Below, one piece after another: positions 20,512 through 29,120 of a DNA stretch of 64,000 bases (positions are counted from its first letter, which is position 1; each line of letters begins with the position of its first letter). The stretch spans positions 1,798,001 through 1,862,000 of the forward strand of contig CP064976.1 of NCBI GenBank assembly GCA_016699445.1, in the 5' to 3' direction. Made by a program: the position numbers and the translations under genes. Source of the stretch: Deltaproteobacteria bacterium (lineage in GTDB: Bacteria > UBA10199 > JACPAL01 > GCA-016699445). The notes under the pieces are model-generated. The model ran no database searches and was not told the DNA's origin. It was given only the letters and a program-made list of their open reading frames with translations.

Positions 20512-21205
20512 AAGCTCCTCTCTCTAATCATTTTCGACAGATCGGGATTCAAGAGTTGTGCTTTTTGCCATTCTACTTCCGATTGTGCGTTCATTAATTC
20601 CTTCAAAACCTGACTCAGACCTACATAGGCAGGGATATAATTATAATCATTTTTGATGGCCGTCTCGAAAGCTTTTTGGGATTTTATCAGATCATGAGCC
20701 CAAAAAGATGTCATCCCTTCCGCATAGTAGGTGTAGGCTTCTGCCGATGAAGTCTGATTGAGAAAAGGGAGAATGCTTTTTTCTTTTAATTTTATATCCA
20801 GAGCCTGAGTTGCTTTTAAAACATAGTCGATGACAAGAGAATTCAGATTTTTAGGGTATTCAGAAGCTTCTAGTAAGCCTTCATAACGAAATATAACTTC
20901 ACCCGAAAGTTTTCGATTTGGCTTTGAAATGCATAGTCTGTGCCTTTGGGTGTCAGGGTTCCTTTTAAAATAAGCGTAGGTTGCTTTTGATCTTCTTGAA
21001 AGCGAGCACTGATTTTAGAAGAGAGATTAAGATAATCCTTGATCAGAAGAGGTAGTATCAAGCTCCGGGGAGATGATTTTTTAGAAGTGAATGGTTTGAT
21101 GAGGATGATGGTATCATTTAAAGTGCAGGCATTTTTAGCTTCCGAAATGGTGGGAGGCAAAAATGAGAAAAGAGCGAAAAAGGAAATTAAAAGAAATCGT
21201 TTCAT
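20502..21205 (-). CDS. Exported protein with TPR-like end, frameshifted
   Basis: After correction this is a 234-residue protein. The first part (from 21205) has a clear signal peptide (MKRFLLISFFALFSFLPPT, then SEA) and a beta-rich segment (TLILKGTLTPKGTDYAFQSQ). A one-base deletion in the T run at 20910-20913 (A run on the coding strand) breaks the frame. The other frame continues with EVIFRYEGLLEASEYP and ends in a TPR-like region (KAFETAIKNDYNYIPAYVGL). The stop overlaps the start of the TPR gene. No family was recognised; the layout recalls TolB/adenylate-cyclase-associated sensor proteins. Confidence 0.6.
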
Positions 21206-21287
21206 AAGTAGTTATAAGCCTATATCATTGAAAAAATAATTTTTAAACTTTTAATCATATCTCTCATTATGATAATGTAAAGAGCCT

Positions 21288-23399
21288 ATGCCCGTTGCTA
21301 AATCCACTTTGGATGATGAAAAAACAGAAATTCGTCTGGATGCTGCTCTTCCTCAAGCAGCTTTTACAGGATATCCATGTTTGGAGCTTGTAGGTTCTTC
21401 TTCAGGAGGAACACGTTTTCCTCTTGCTTCAGGGAAAAATAGTATTGGTCGCTCTAATGAAAACGATATTGTGTTGGATGATTCTAGTGTTTCGCGACGT
21501 CATGCCGTTATTGAGTTGACGGACCATGGGGCTCTGGTTTCCGATTTAGGAAGTCGCAACGGAACAAAGCTGGATTCCAATCGTATTACAAAATCTACAC
21601 TGGTTCCACATGGTGCTCGTGTTAAGGTGGGCGTTTATGAGCTGAAGTTTTTAGCTCATGAAGGGCAGGCTTCTACAAACGTTATCCCTTTGGAAACAAA
21701 TCAAGAACCAGAAGCGGCTCCTTTTGAAGAGTCTGAAGCTCAAACACCAGTCGATTCTCAAGCTGGAGCTGAAGAATCTGGCTATGATCAGGCAGGCTTT
21801 GCTCCCGTATCGGCTCCATCTCAAGTTCCTCAGGAATATTCTCAAGAAGCTCAAGTAACCGTAGTTAATCCAAGCCGCAAGAAATGGCTTTATTTGGGGC
21901 TCATTATTGTTTTGGCCGTCTCTTTTGCCTTTGGTGGTTTAAAAACATGGAAGACGTTTAATAAATTATTGTCAAAAAAGACTGCCAAAAAAACAGAGGT
22001 AGTGGTTAAGCCAGATCAAACATTTCCAACATTACCTCAGAAGCCGGTGGAACCAGCGCCCTCACCTCAACAAGCTCCTGTCCCACAGGATCTGCCAGTG
22101 TTTCTAGATGTTTCATCCAATCCTTTGCCTGCTAAAGTTTATTTCGGTGATCAATTAATTGGAACAACTCCGCTAAGGTTGTCGACTACATTAACGACAG
22201 GAAAATGGTACGAAGCGCGTGCCGTTTTTGATTTGCCTGAGTTTGGCGATTCGCGTGAAGAAAAGACCAAATTTTCTGTCCCCCTGGATAACCCTACTTC
22301 CATTTTGCCTGTTGTTTTCAATGCAAAAGTGGGAACTTTTAAGGTGAATGCCTTGCCTCGAGATGGACAGCTTTATTTGGAAGGTTTTGTGGATCAGGAT
22401 CCAAATAAATCAAAATCTGTTAAGTTGAATCAGATTACGTTTGGTCAAAATATTTACTTACCTCAAGGTCGGTTTGCTGTTGAAGTCAAAAAAAATAAAC
22501 AGTTGAGTGGATCGCAAACTTATTTAGATGAGGTCGTGTATCGACGTGAATTTGTTCTTGATCAGAATCAGACAAATTACACAGTCGAAGTTCGAGAAGA
22601 AGATCTTAAGACATTTCCAGCTGAAATTACATCTCAACCTACAGGCGCTAACGTTTTCTTGGATGATAAAGAAGTGGGTGTGACTCCCTTAAAGATGCCT
22701 TTTCCTACAGGTGATCATAATCTTGCTCTTAGAAAAGAAGGTTATTTTGATAGTGTTCAGCCTCTACGTGTTTCTGTGAATATTCCTTATGTAGCCGATA
22801 TTGTTATGAAGACATCAGAGGCAGGAGAGTTGATTAACAAAGCTGATGTTTTGATCAAGGAAGAGCGTTTTGCGGAAGCGCTTCCGGTCTTGGTAGAAGC
22901 TTATTCCAAAAATCCAGGCCCGCGAGAAACAGCTCAGATTTCATATCTGGTTGGTATCTGTTATTTAAGGCAAAAATCCTATAAGGATGCTCGTGATTAT
23001 TTTAATAAAGCCATGCTTCATGATGATTTTAAATTTCATGGGAAGCTAGGTATCGCGAGCGTTTCTTTTGAAGAGGGGGATAAAGATCGCGCCTTACAAT
23101 TGATTGTCGAGATTTTGACCTCCTCAGAAGATCCTCGTGTGCGATCAGATGCTGGGGCTTTGTTTCAGCGTCTGTCGCCACTAAACTCAGTTATGTATGT
23201 GACCACAGAGCCTCCTGGTGCACGTATTTATGTCAATGGTATGGAAATTCAGCAGCAGACACCTTTGATTTTGCATGATTTGGGTGTGGGTAATTTTAGA
23301 ATTCAAGCACGAAAAGATGGTTTTCAAGAGGGTGACGCTAAAATTTCTTTGGGAGTAAGTGAATTTAAACCAATCGTTATTAAATTAAGTCCAAATTGA
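21288..23399 (+). CDS. FHA-transmembrane-PEGA-TPR protein, candidate SctD-like basal body component
   Basis: A 703-residue protein. An FHA domain lies at about residues 40-120 (SIGRSNENDIVLDDSSVSRR, GSRNGTKL); a Pro/Gln-rich linker leads to one transmembrane helix at about 200-220 (WLYLGLIIVLAVSFAFGGL). The periplasmic part has PEGA-like domains (about 275-300, 445-505, with TSQPTGANVFLDDKEVGVTP; and about 640-695, TTEPPGARIYVNGMEI) with a TPR-like region between (about 520-630). SctD of T3SSs is a single-pass inner-membrane ring protein with a cytoplasmic FHA fold, and this gene sits in the sctD slot before a small gene, the needle candidate, the chaperone and sctJ. The periplasmic PEGA domains are unusual for SctD, so the assignment is tentative. 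Confidence 0.7.
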   Translation: MPVAKSTLDDEKTEIRLDAALPQAAFTGYPCLELVGSSSGGTRFPLASGKNSIGRSNENDIVLDDSSVSRRHAVIELTDHGALVSDLGSRNGTKLDSNRITKSTLVPHGARVKVGVYELKFLAHEGQASTNVIPLETNQEPEAAPFEESEAQTPVDSQAGAEESGYDQAGFAPVSAPSQVPQEYSQEAQVTVVNPSRKKWLYLGLIIVLAVSFAFGGLKTWKTFNKLLSKKTAKKTEVVVKPDQTFPTLPQKPVEPAPSPQQAPVPQDLPVFLDVSSNPLPAKVYFGDQLIGTTPLRLSTTLTTGKWYEARAVFDLPEFGDSREEKTKFSVPLDNPTSILPVVFNAKVGTFKVNALPRDGQLYLEGFVDQDPNKSKSVKLNQITFGQNIYLPQGRFAVEVKKNKQLSGSQTYLDEVVYRREFVLDQNQTNYTVEVREEDLKTFPAEITSQPTGANVFLDDKEVGVTPLKMPFPTGDHNLALRKEGYFDSVQPLRVSVNIPYVADIVMKTSEAGELINKADVLIKEERFAEALPVLVEAYSKNPGPRETAQISYLVGICYLRQKSYKDARDYFNKAMLHDDFKFHGKLGIASVSFEEGDKDRALQLIVEILTSSEDPRVRSDAGALFQRLSPLNSVMYVTTEPPGARIYVNGMEIQQQTPLILHDLGVGNFRIQARKDGFQEGDAKISLGVSEFKPIVIKLSPN

Positions 23400-23405
23400 G
23401 GCTTT

Positions 23406-23717
23406 ATGAAAAAAGAAGTGAAAAAAACTTCTTCCGGTGTGGGAGAAGCTCAAGAAAGTTTTTTTCTGCAATTTCCCGAAATAGAAAAAATACTCAAAAA
23501 GCCTCAGGAGGATTTTCAGAAGCATTTTGGAAATCTCCATGAATCGCTTGAAAAGCTTTCACGCACAGCGTCAGGCATGAATAAGAAGAAAGAAACTCGC
23601 AAGGCTATGAAAGCTGTAGAACGTACGATGGACCTTTTTAGAGATCTTTTTCGCATGAAAAGCGATTTTGATAATAATGAAAAGGGTGGGGTTTCAAAGC
23701 CTCATGCACAAAAATAA
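23406..23717 (+). CDS. Small helical protein in the T3SS cluster, unknown
   Basis: A 103-residue, highly charged, helix-forming protein without signal peptide or membrane segment. It starts 6 bp after the FHA-PEGA gene and is likely co-transcribed with it. By order it sits where Yersinia-type clusters carry the small needle chaperone (yscE), between the sctD-like gene and the needle candidate. The sequence is too short and simple (for example KAMKAVERTMDLFRDLF) to confirm this. Confidence 0.55.
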   Translation: MKKEVKKTSSGVGEAQESFFLQFPEIEKILKKPQEDFQKHFGNLHESLEKLSRTASGMNKKKETRKAMKAVERTMDLFRDLFRMKSDFDNNEKGGVSKPHAQK

Positions 23718-23774
23718 AAAAAGAGGGGTTTTGTCCGCAACTGGATAAATGGGTGGGGACGATAATTCTTTAGT

Positions 23775-23802
23775 TGGAGAGAAATGTCGTGTAAGCTCTC
23801 CA
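23775..23802. other. Hairpin in the leader of the needle-candidate gene
   Basis: TGGAGAG and CTCTCCA form a perfect 7-bp stem with a 14-base loop, about 35 bp before the ATG at 23838. No U-run follows, so a leader or regulatory structure is more likely than a terminator. A strong Shine-Dalgarno (AGAGGAGG) lies just before the ATG. Confidence 0.4.
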
Positions 23803-23837
23803 TTTGATAGTAAAGAAAGGTTTAGAGGAGGCGTCCC

Positions 23838-24414
23838 ATGCCTGTTACACAGATAGATCCAAATTTAAGAGAATCTCAGTCGAGCCAACGAAAAAAAGGC
23901 AATGTAGCCCAAGATTTTGCTGATTTTATGGGTACAGTTGGAGCTTCAGCAGCACCGACAGCTGCTGAAGTGGGGAATCGAGGCTCTGGTGCGGTGACAA
24001 GTGCAGCGGTGAGCGGAGTCGTGGGGGCAACGAATGCTTATACCAATCCCATGGGCGGGTATGGTGGAAGTTCTCCTTATTACTCAAGTCCCACAGCGTC
24101 GATTGCTTCTACAGGGTCTCCGACATCAATGATGTCGACGGCAACCTATACTCCAGGTTCTGGTCAGTTTTCATTTTCTACTCCTGGAGGCAGTCCCACA
24201 GGCATTGGAGCAACCGTGACAGGAACCACAGGTGGTGTCACTCAAGATACTTTGTACCGAGAGCAGCTTTTAGAGAAATGAATGATGCCAACTGGGAGAT
24301 GTTGGTTGCGCAGGTGACAGTGAATAATTTGAGCCGTGATTATCAGGCTCGTTCGAATATTTAAAAACTAAGTCCGATACCGAAGTCAGTATCGCGCGTA
24401 ACTATAGAGGTTAA
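23838..24414 (+). CDS. Candidate T3SS needle or filament protein with long Gly/Ser/Thr-rich N-terminus, frameshifted
   Basis: The uninterrupted frame (23838-24281) encodes 147 residues rich in Gly, Ser, Thr and Ala. A missing base near 24272 shifts the frame; the continuation reads REMNDANWEMLVAQVTVNN and stops at 24364. Restoring one T in the run at 24360-24362 extends it to 24414 with SNILKTKSDTEVSIARNYRG. This last segment aligns without gaps to the C-terminal helix of needle proteins such as Shigella MxiH (shared A, SN, K, D, I, N, aromatic, R positions). The gene sits in the sctF slot, directly before a TPR chaperone and sctJ. The second correction is my inference; without it the gene ends at 24364. 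The long N-terminal extension is not typical of needles. Confidence 0.55.
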
Positions 24415-24419
24415 TAGCC

Positions 24420-24830
24420 ATGATTGAAGTGTCTCGTGAAGACCTCGTATTAATGATGGAATCCGGATTTATCTACCTACGCCTCGGCAAGTTTGCCGAG
24501 GCGTTGGACGTTTTTGAAGGGGTGTTGGCTCTATCCCCTGAAAGTGAAGTGCCTGTGGTTGCCATTGGTAGTGTTTATTTTGGTCAGATGAAGTATGATC
24601 AAGCGATTACTCACTATAAAAAAGCCTTAAAGAAGAAGTCTGATTCCGCTTTTGCGAGAGCCTATTTGGGAGAGTCTCTATTTTTTATAGGTAAAAAAGA
24701 AGAGGCTTTGTCTGAGCTTGAGAAAGCTTCTATGTTGGAACCTCAAGGTAAATCTGGTGATTTTGCTCGTGTGCTCATGGATGCTATTAAAAACGGCTAC
24801 ACTCCTCCGGGAATGATGGTGAGTGCCTAA
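24420..24830 (+). CDS. Type III secretion TPR chaperone (SctG/YscG-like)
   Basis: A 136-residue all-helical protein with about three TPR units (FIYLRLGKFAEALDVFEGVL, VYFGQMKYDQAITHYKKAL, YLGESLFFIGKKEEALSELE). Small TPR proteins of this size in T3SS operons hold needle or translocator subunits before export. Its place between the needle candidate and sctJ matches yscG, the needle chaperone, in Yersinia-type order. Its stop codon overlaps the sctJ start (ATGA), which shows tight coupling. The role is inferred from order and size; the TPR fold is clear. Confidence 0.75.
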   Translation: MIEVSREDLVLMMESGFIYLRLGKFAEALDVFEGVLALSPESEVPVVAIGSVYFGQMKYDQAITHYKKALKKKSDSAFARAYLGESLFFIGKKEEALSELEKASMLEPQGKSGDFARVLMDAIKNGYTPPGMMVSA

Positions 24831-25877
24831 TGAGATTGAAAAAGATCACAGCCTGGTTTGTGTTGTTTCTTTGTTTATCGGTAACAGTGGCGTGCCGAAA
24901 AGTAGCTTTGCATCAAGGATTAGATGAAGTGGAAGTGGATGAGATTTTGGTTTTACTTCATGAAAACGGGATTGAAGCTGTTAAAGAGCCTGAAGAAAAT
25001 ACTCAAAGTCAGGTACAGACTTGGAAAATTACAGTCAGTCAAGAGCTGGCACCTCAAGCACGTCAAATTCTCATTGCGAATAATCTTCCCGTAAAAAGCT
25101 TTGGGTCTTTCGGGCGTCTATCAAGAAAAGGGTTTGATCCCAACACCCGATGAGCAAAAAGCTCGATTTTTACTGGCTCTTAAAGGTGAAATTATTAACT
25201 CTCTCCACAAGATCCCAGGTGTGGTGGATGTGGATGTTGTCTTGAATGTTCCAGATCAGGATGAGTTTTCAACAACCAATCTAGTTCAAAAACGACCGAC
25301 AGCTTCTGTTATTATTCGCACAACCAACCTCGAAAGCGTGACTCAAACAGTGACAGAAGCTAAGATTCAAAAATTTGTCGCCAATACCATTCCCAATATG
25401 GACCCTAATGATGTGGCAGTGATTATCTCTCGTACAATGACTCAGTTTGGAGCTAAACCTATTGAGAATGCTCCTTCAGCAGTGATTCCTCCTTCAGAAA
25501 ATCCTTCAATACAAAATGATCGCTCTGAGGCTATCGCTGACCCGGAAAATGTCGCAGTTGGTCAGAATGTCGTCACTATAGCTGGCATGAGTGTTAATGA
25601 AGACTCTGCAGGTCGCTTAAAAATGTATATTGCCGCATTTTTACTGGTGTTGGTCGCTCTTTCGGCTTTCCTTATTTTTAATGTGCTTCGCATGAATCGT
25701 ATGCGCATGAAGGTTCAGCGGGGGAGTCGAGAAGTCGTTCCTTTAGCTCCAGGTCAGGGCCCTAATCTCTTGGGAGGCCAGGGTGGTGGTGATTTTGGGG
25801 CTTTAGGGGGAGCTAATACTGGGCAGTTTGACAATACGTTTAATCAAGGCAACCCCGGTGGGGGAGGGACTTTTTAA
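24830..25877 (+). CDS. sctJ: T3SS inner-membrane ring lipoprotein SctJ, frameshifted
   Basis: SctJ (YscJ/PrgK/HrcJ) is the lipoprotein that forms the periplasmic ring of the injectisome base. The first part has a lipoprotein signal (WFVLFLCLSVTVAC, lipidated Cys about residue 22) and the family start HQGLDEVEVDEILVLLHENG. A net +1 indel between 25091 and 25114 breaks the frame; the second part has the ring-building region (GEIINSLHKIPGVVDVDVVL) and one C-terminal transmembrane helix (AAFLLVLVALSAFLIFNVL). The joined protein is about 348 residues, longer than most SctJ but far shorter than flagellar FliF, and has a single C-terminal helix, which marks it as the injectisome type. It ends in a Gly-rich tail. 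Confidence 0.88.
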
Positions 25878-25965
25878 TGCGGTGCTCCAAAAAAATCTTA
25901 ACTTTGCCTAAGAAGCAACTGCTAGAACGTCGTGAGACGATATATAATACAAGAAGGTATTAATT

Positions 25966-26361
25966 ATGCCCGAAGTTTATAGCGTCAACCAAGAACCCAA
26001 ACTCCCTCAAAGCACCACGGCTTTGAACAAGTCGCGTGTGAAGTTTGAGATGGTGAACAATCTCCCTGATGCTCCCAAGGCGAAGGGTTCCTTTTTTGGA
26101 AAATTGTTTAAGGGCCTTGGTGCAGCTTCTCAGGTGGGATGGTTTTTAGGTCCTTTGGGCTGGATTGGTGCGGCTTCTGGGCAGGGATTAAGTGCTTTTG
26201 GTAATAATTTAAATCAAAAAGCAGCCGCACGACAGTTTCAGCCAGAAACAACACCTGTTTTTTCAACGCCGGGAATGGGTAGTACAGCTCAAGATCAGGG
26301 AATGGCCGTAGTGGCCTCTGCTAAATGGGGCGCCACGCAATCAGCTATGGGAAGGATGTAA
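25966..26361 (+). CDS. Small T3SS-cluster protein with Gly/Ala-rich hydrophobic centre
   Basis: A 131-residue protein without signal peptide. The centre (about residues 45-85) is a Gly-rich hydrophobic stretch (FKGLGAASQVGWFLGPLGWI) of the type seen in secreted pore-forming or membrane-inserting substrates. A TATAAT hexamer lies about 20 bp before the ATG, but no good -35 was found. It is 4 bp from the next small gene, so they are paired. No family was recognised; a secreted substrate is a reasonable guess. Confidence 0.5.
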   Translation: MPEVYSVNQEPKLPQSTTALNKSRVKFEMVNNLPDAPKAKGSFFGKLFKGLGAASQVGWFLGPLGWIGAASGQGLSAFGNNLNQKAAARQFQPETTPVFSTPGMGSTAQDQGMAVVASAKWGATQSAMGRM

Positions 26362-26364
26362 TTT

Positions 26365-26727
26365 ATGGGATCAGGTATTAATAAAGTAGGTTCTAGAGTC
26401 AGTTCTCCTATTTCTGAAGTAACAGCATCTCCAGCCCATATAGATACAGGTGATGTAAGAGCGGCTCATGTCCCGACTGCGGGCGGTGGGGCTTCTGTTT
26501 ATTCTTTAGTCGGTAGACGTCAATCATCTCCAACTTCTGCCACTTCTGCCACTTCTGCCACTTCTGCCACTTCTGCCACTTCTGCCATTGCTAGATTATT
26601 TGCTGAACCTGTGAGTCGTATGGATCCTGTGGGTATGGCGAAGGCCACAGCTGTAGGTGAAGCTTTCCTAGCTATGCTTTTCCCTCGTAATGGCCAGTCT
26701 GGACCCCAGGGCTCTGAAAACGTTTAA
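26365..26727 (+). CDS. Small Ser/Thr/Ala-rich protein with a 9-bp repeat tract
   Basis: A 120-residue low-complexity protein with no signal peptide. A run of TSA triplets at about residues 57-74 is encoded by six perfect 9-bp repeats. The Ser/Thr/Ala-rich composition is like that of secreted T3SS proteins and unlike the structural genes around it. It is linked to the previous gene by a 3-bp gap. No family was recognised; function is unknown. Confidence 0.5.
   Translation: MGSGINKVGSRVSSPISEVTASPAHIDTGDVRAAHVPTAGGGASVYSLVGRRQSSPTSATSATSATSATSATSAIARLFAEPVSRMDPVGMAKATAVGEAFLAMLFPRNGQSGPQGSENV
26533..26586 (+). repeat. Six perfect copies of a 9-bp tandem repeat (ACTTCTGCC)
   Basis: The unit ACTTCTGCC is repeated six times without change inside the small gene at 26365-26727. 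As 9 is a multiple of 3, gain or loss of units changes protein length but not frame. Perfect identity points to recent slippage. Confidence 0.95.
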
Positions 26728-26789
26728 AAACTCCCACTTGTAAATCCTTAAAAAACATTGTCTTTTCGAGTTTAATCCATTTTAAAGCG

Positions 26790-26807
26790 TTGGCACGTCG
26801 ACTGCAA
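26790..26807 (+). promoter_or_regulatory. Sigma-54 promoter before the FliA-like sigma factor gene
   Basis: TTGGCACG-N5-CTGCA has the -24 GG (26792-26793) and -12 GC (26804-26805) exactly 10 bp apart, and the -24 half matches the sigma-54 consensus fully. Transcription would start near 26817, just before the AGGGAG Shine-Dalgarno of the sigma gene at 26833. Such promoters need an activator ATPase; one with an FHA domain is encoded at 47.5-48.9 kb. Confidence 0.8.
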
Positions 26808-26832
26808 TTAAGCATCCCAGGGAGATTCAATT

Positions 26833-27672
26833 ATGGGAATCAGAGAGCTAGTCAAAAAGGTAAAAGATAAAAGAGCCACCACTGCTGAAACGAAAGTTCC
26901 AACTCGTGAAGCTCAAAAACAACTCGAGATTCGAGACAAACTCATTGAAGAGAATCTTCAATATGCCGCTTCGATCGCTTCCAAAGTCATGCAAGGTCTT
27001 TCATCGTCTGTCGATTATGATGACGTGATGTGCAATGCCCGTCTGGGTCTTTTGGAAGCTGCTCGTAAATTTGATACCAAACTCAACGTCGATTTTAAAA
27101 CATTTGCTTACTATCGTATTAAGGGTGCGATCTATGATGGTCTTCGCAAGACTGGATGGATTCCCCGTTCTTTATATGCCCGTATTAAATTTGAACAAGC
27201 GACAAACGAATACCTTCAATACATGTCTGAAAAGTCCAGCTACACAGCAAAAGTCGCTGGTGATGAAGCTTCCGAACTTTATGACACCGTTAATTCTCTT
27301 GCTTCAATTTACGTGATCTCTGTGGATGCTGCTGAAGAGGGTATGGATATTGAAGATAAAAAAGCTCGCCCCTTGGAAGAGTCTGCTGAATTTCAACAGA
27401 TCAAACAGCACATGAAAGAAGCTATTGAGTGCCTCCCAGATAAAGAACGTAAATTGGTAAAGATGTATTATTTCCAAAACAAAACATTAGAAGAAGCGGG
27501 TGAAGCTTTGGGACTTTCAAAATCATGGGTGTCCCGCCTGCATGCACGTTCGTTAGAACTTTTGTTTAAGAAAATTAATATGAAGGTGAAGGGCGAAAAA
27601 GTGATCGATGATTCCAGTTTTGAAGGAATTGATTATTCCATGCCCGAAACATCAATGGCAGTAGCTAAATAA
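26833..27672 (+). CDS. RNA polymerase sigma factor of the FliA/WhiG (sigma-28) type inside the T3SS cluster
   Basis: A 279-residue sigma-70 family factor of the group that includes FliA, WhiG and chlamydial sigma-28. Region 2 is at about residues 40-110 (VDYDDVMCNARLGLLEAARK, FKTFAYYRIKGAIYDGLRKT, GWIPRSL, the last being typical of FliA/WhiG) and region 4 near 200-250 (LPDKERKLVKMYYFQNKTLE, GLSKSWVSRLHARSLELL). It lies between sctJ plus two small genes and sctI, so it is part of the T3SS locus, and a strong sigma-54 promoter precedes it. Flagella use such a factor for late genes. Here no flagellar genes are present, so it probably drives T3SS or substrate genes. Confidence 0.88.
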   Translation: MGIRELVKKVKDKRATTAETKVPTREAQKQLEIRDKLIEENLQYAASIASKVMQGLSSSVDYDDVMCNARLGLLEAARKFDTKLNVDFKTFAYYRIKGAIYDGLRKTGWIPRSLYARIKFEQATNEYLQYMSEKSSYTAKVAGDEASELYDTVNSLASIYVISVDAAEEGMDIEDKKARPLEESAEFQQIKQHMKEAIECLPDKERKLVKMYYFQNKTLEEAGEALGLSKSWVSRLHARSLELLFKKINMKVKGEKVIDDSSFEGIDYSMPETSMAVAK

Positions 27673-27678
27673 GGATTT

Positions 27679-28194
27679 ATGGCAGAAATCGCTTCAAAAA
27701 TTGCAAGTTCTGTAACTGACAAAATGGTTTCTGAAGTTGGAACCCAAGGTGGTCAGGCTGGCCAGGTTACAGGTCAAACTGAAAACTCACCTTTTGCTCA
27801 AGTCTTGGCGAGCAAAGTGGAAGCGACAGGTGCGTCTTCGCATGGTAAGCTGAATGGTCAGGTTTTAGAATCTTTTGGTCTCGTTCCTGAAAAGAAAATT
27901 GGTGCTATTTCAGCTCAAGGTTTGGATATTTCGCCCTCTGAAATTCGAGCAGGACAAGAGATACGTACCAATGGTAAGGTGATGGACGTGCTGACAGAAG
28001 TAAATCGCGGCGCTCATCAAATGGAAGATATGATTACATTAGCCACATCGGGTCAAAAATTTACTCCAGCGGAATTGCTCGCAATGCAAGCAGGTTTGAG
28101 TCAAAAAGTGTTTCAGCTCGAAATTACGAGTAAAGTTGTCGAGACCGGTGCTTCATCTACCAAGCAGGTTCTTCAACAAGGCGCCAGCGGCTAA
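27679..28194 (+). CDS. sctI: T3SS inner rod protein SctI-like
   Basis: A 171-residue protein whose last 55 residues match the inner-rod/FliE-like pattern: FTPAELLAMQAGLSQKVFQL followed by EITSKVVETGASSTKQVLQQ, as in SctI proteins (PAELLxMQ, then ELxSKVVxKxTxxxxxLL). SctI links the export apparatus to the needle. The N-terminal 110 residues are low complexity. It starts 6 bp after the sigma factor gene and lies directly before the SctK-slot gene. The C-terminal match is good although the protein is longer than the usual 80-120 residues. Confidence 0.78.
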   Translation: MAEIASKIASSVTDKMVSEVGTQGGQAGQVTGQTENSPFAQVLASKVEATGASSHGKLNGQVLESFGLVPEKKIGAISAQGLDISPSEIRAGQEIRTNGKVMDVLTEVNRGAHQMEDMITLATSGQKFTPAELLAMQAGLSQKVFQLEITSKVVETGASSTKQVLQQGASG

Positions 28195-28200
28195 ACAGTT

Positions 28201-29087
28201 ATGTCACTCCGACACGAAATGCTCTCAGCACTTTGTCTTCTGGATCACGAAAAGGGCCGTTCTCTCTTTCAATTTTATTCTGAAGAAGCTCTTCTTGATG
28301 AGGAAGCTCAAGCGACTGGCAATCAAAACTCAAAACTGAGCCGTCGACAGATCAAAGAAAAATTATTAAAAATAGCGCAGTCTTCAAAGGCCTCCCCTTT
28401 AATGAAATCCATCCGGAATGGATTTTGGAAAAGCTAGAAGGTGAGTCGCCGCGAGTGTTGAAATTGGTTAATGATAAGTGGTCTGGCAAAGATATTAAGA
28501 TGTCTCCCGAAATTGCGGATCTTGTCTGGAAGTTGGTGGAGAAGAAAATTGATTTGCCTGAAAAAGTACCTGCTCACGGCAGTTTTAGCTTTGAAAATAT
28601 TAGCTGGCTTCAAGAAGACGAACTGAAGACTCTTTTTCATGAGCTTGGGGCTTGTGAAATTGCTAAAGCGTTTCAGGGCGTCCCAAACAAAATTCTCAAA
28701 CCTTTTTTTGCTCGGTTTTCTTTAAAAGAGGCAACGGATCTTCGTCATCGAATTGAGAAAAGTGGCTACAAATTTTCTGAGACTGAACGTTCCCAGGCTC
28801 AAAAAAATATTCTCAATCTTTCTATCGAAGAAAAAACACATGACGAAATTATGTATGATATTGGTGTGACTGTTTTTATGAAATCGACTTCTACGGAAGA
28901 CGAAAAATGGATGGAGTGGATTTTTCAGAAATTCCCCCCTTCCACAGGGTATCAGCTGAAACGTGCTTATTTTGAAAATCGTTCTGAAGACTTGACGACT
29001 GTAAAGCGCTCTCGAGAGTCTATTTTGGGCATTGTTGTCAACTTAGCTGACCAAAATAAGATCCGTCGTTATTGGAAAGCCCGATAG
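28201..29087 (+). CDS. FliG-like / SctK-slot protein of the T3SS sorting platform, frameshifted
   Basis: A missing base near 28383 splits the gene; joined length is about 295 residues. The first segment is helical. After the break the chain reads FNEIHPEWILEKLEGESPRV, then a segment (about residues 125-200) that follows the armadillo-like pattern of FliG: LQEDELKTLFHELGACEIAK, AFQGVPNKILKPFF, followed by ERSQAQKNILNLS, which parallels the FliG end (DVExAQxxIVxIA). It stands exactly where fliG stands in a fliE-F-G-H-I-J operon and where sctK stands in injectisome operons. It may connect the SctD/SctJ base with SctQ. The FliG resemblance is my reading and needs a profile search. Confidence 0.6.
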
Positions 29088-29120
29088 CCACAAGGCTTAA
29101 AACTGTGTACAATTCTGCTT

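Noticed and set aside
23758..23765. GACGATAA as a sigma-28 -10 element before the needle candidate
   Set aside because: No TAAA-type -35 at the right distance (the nearest TAAA is 8 bases away), so only half a promoter is present.
24375..24394. CGATAC...GTATCG hairpin as a terminator or attenuator before the TPR chaperone
   Set aside because: The stem is only 6 bp, no T run follows, and the segment may be coding for the end of the needle candidate.
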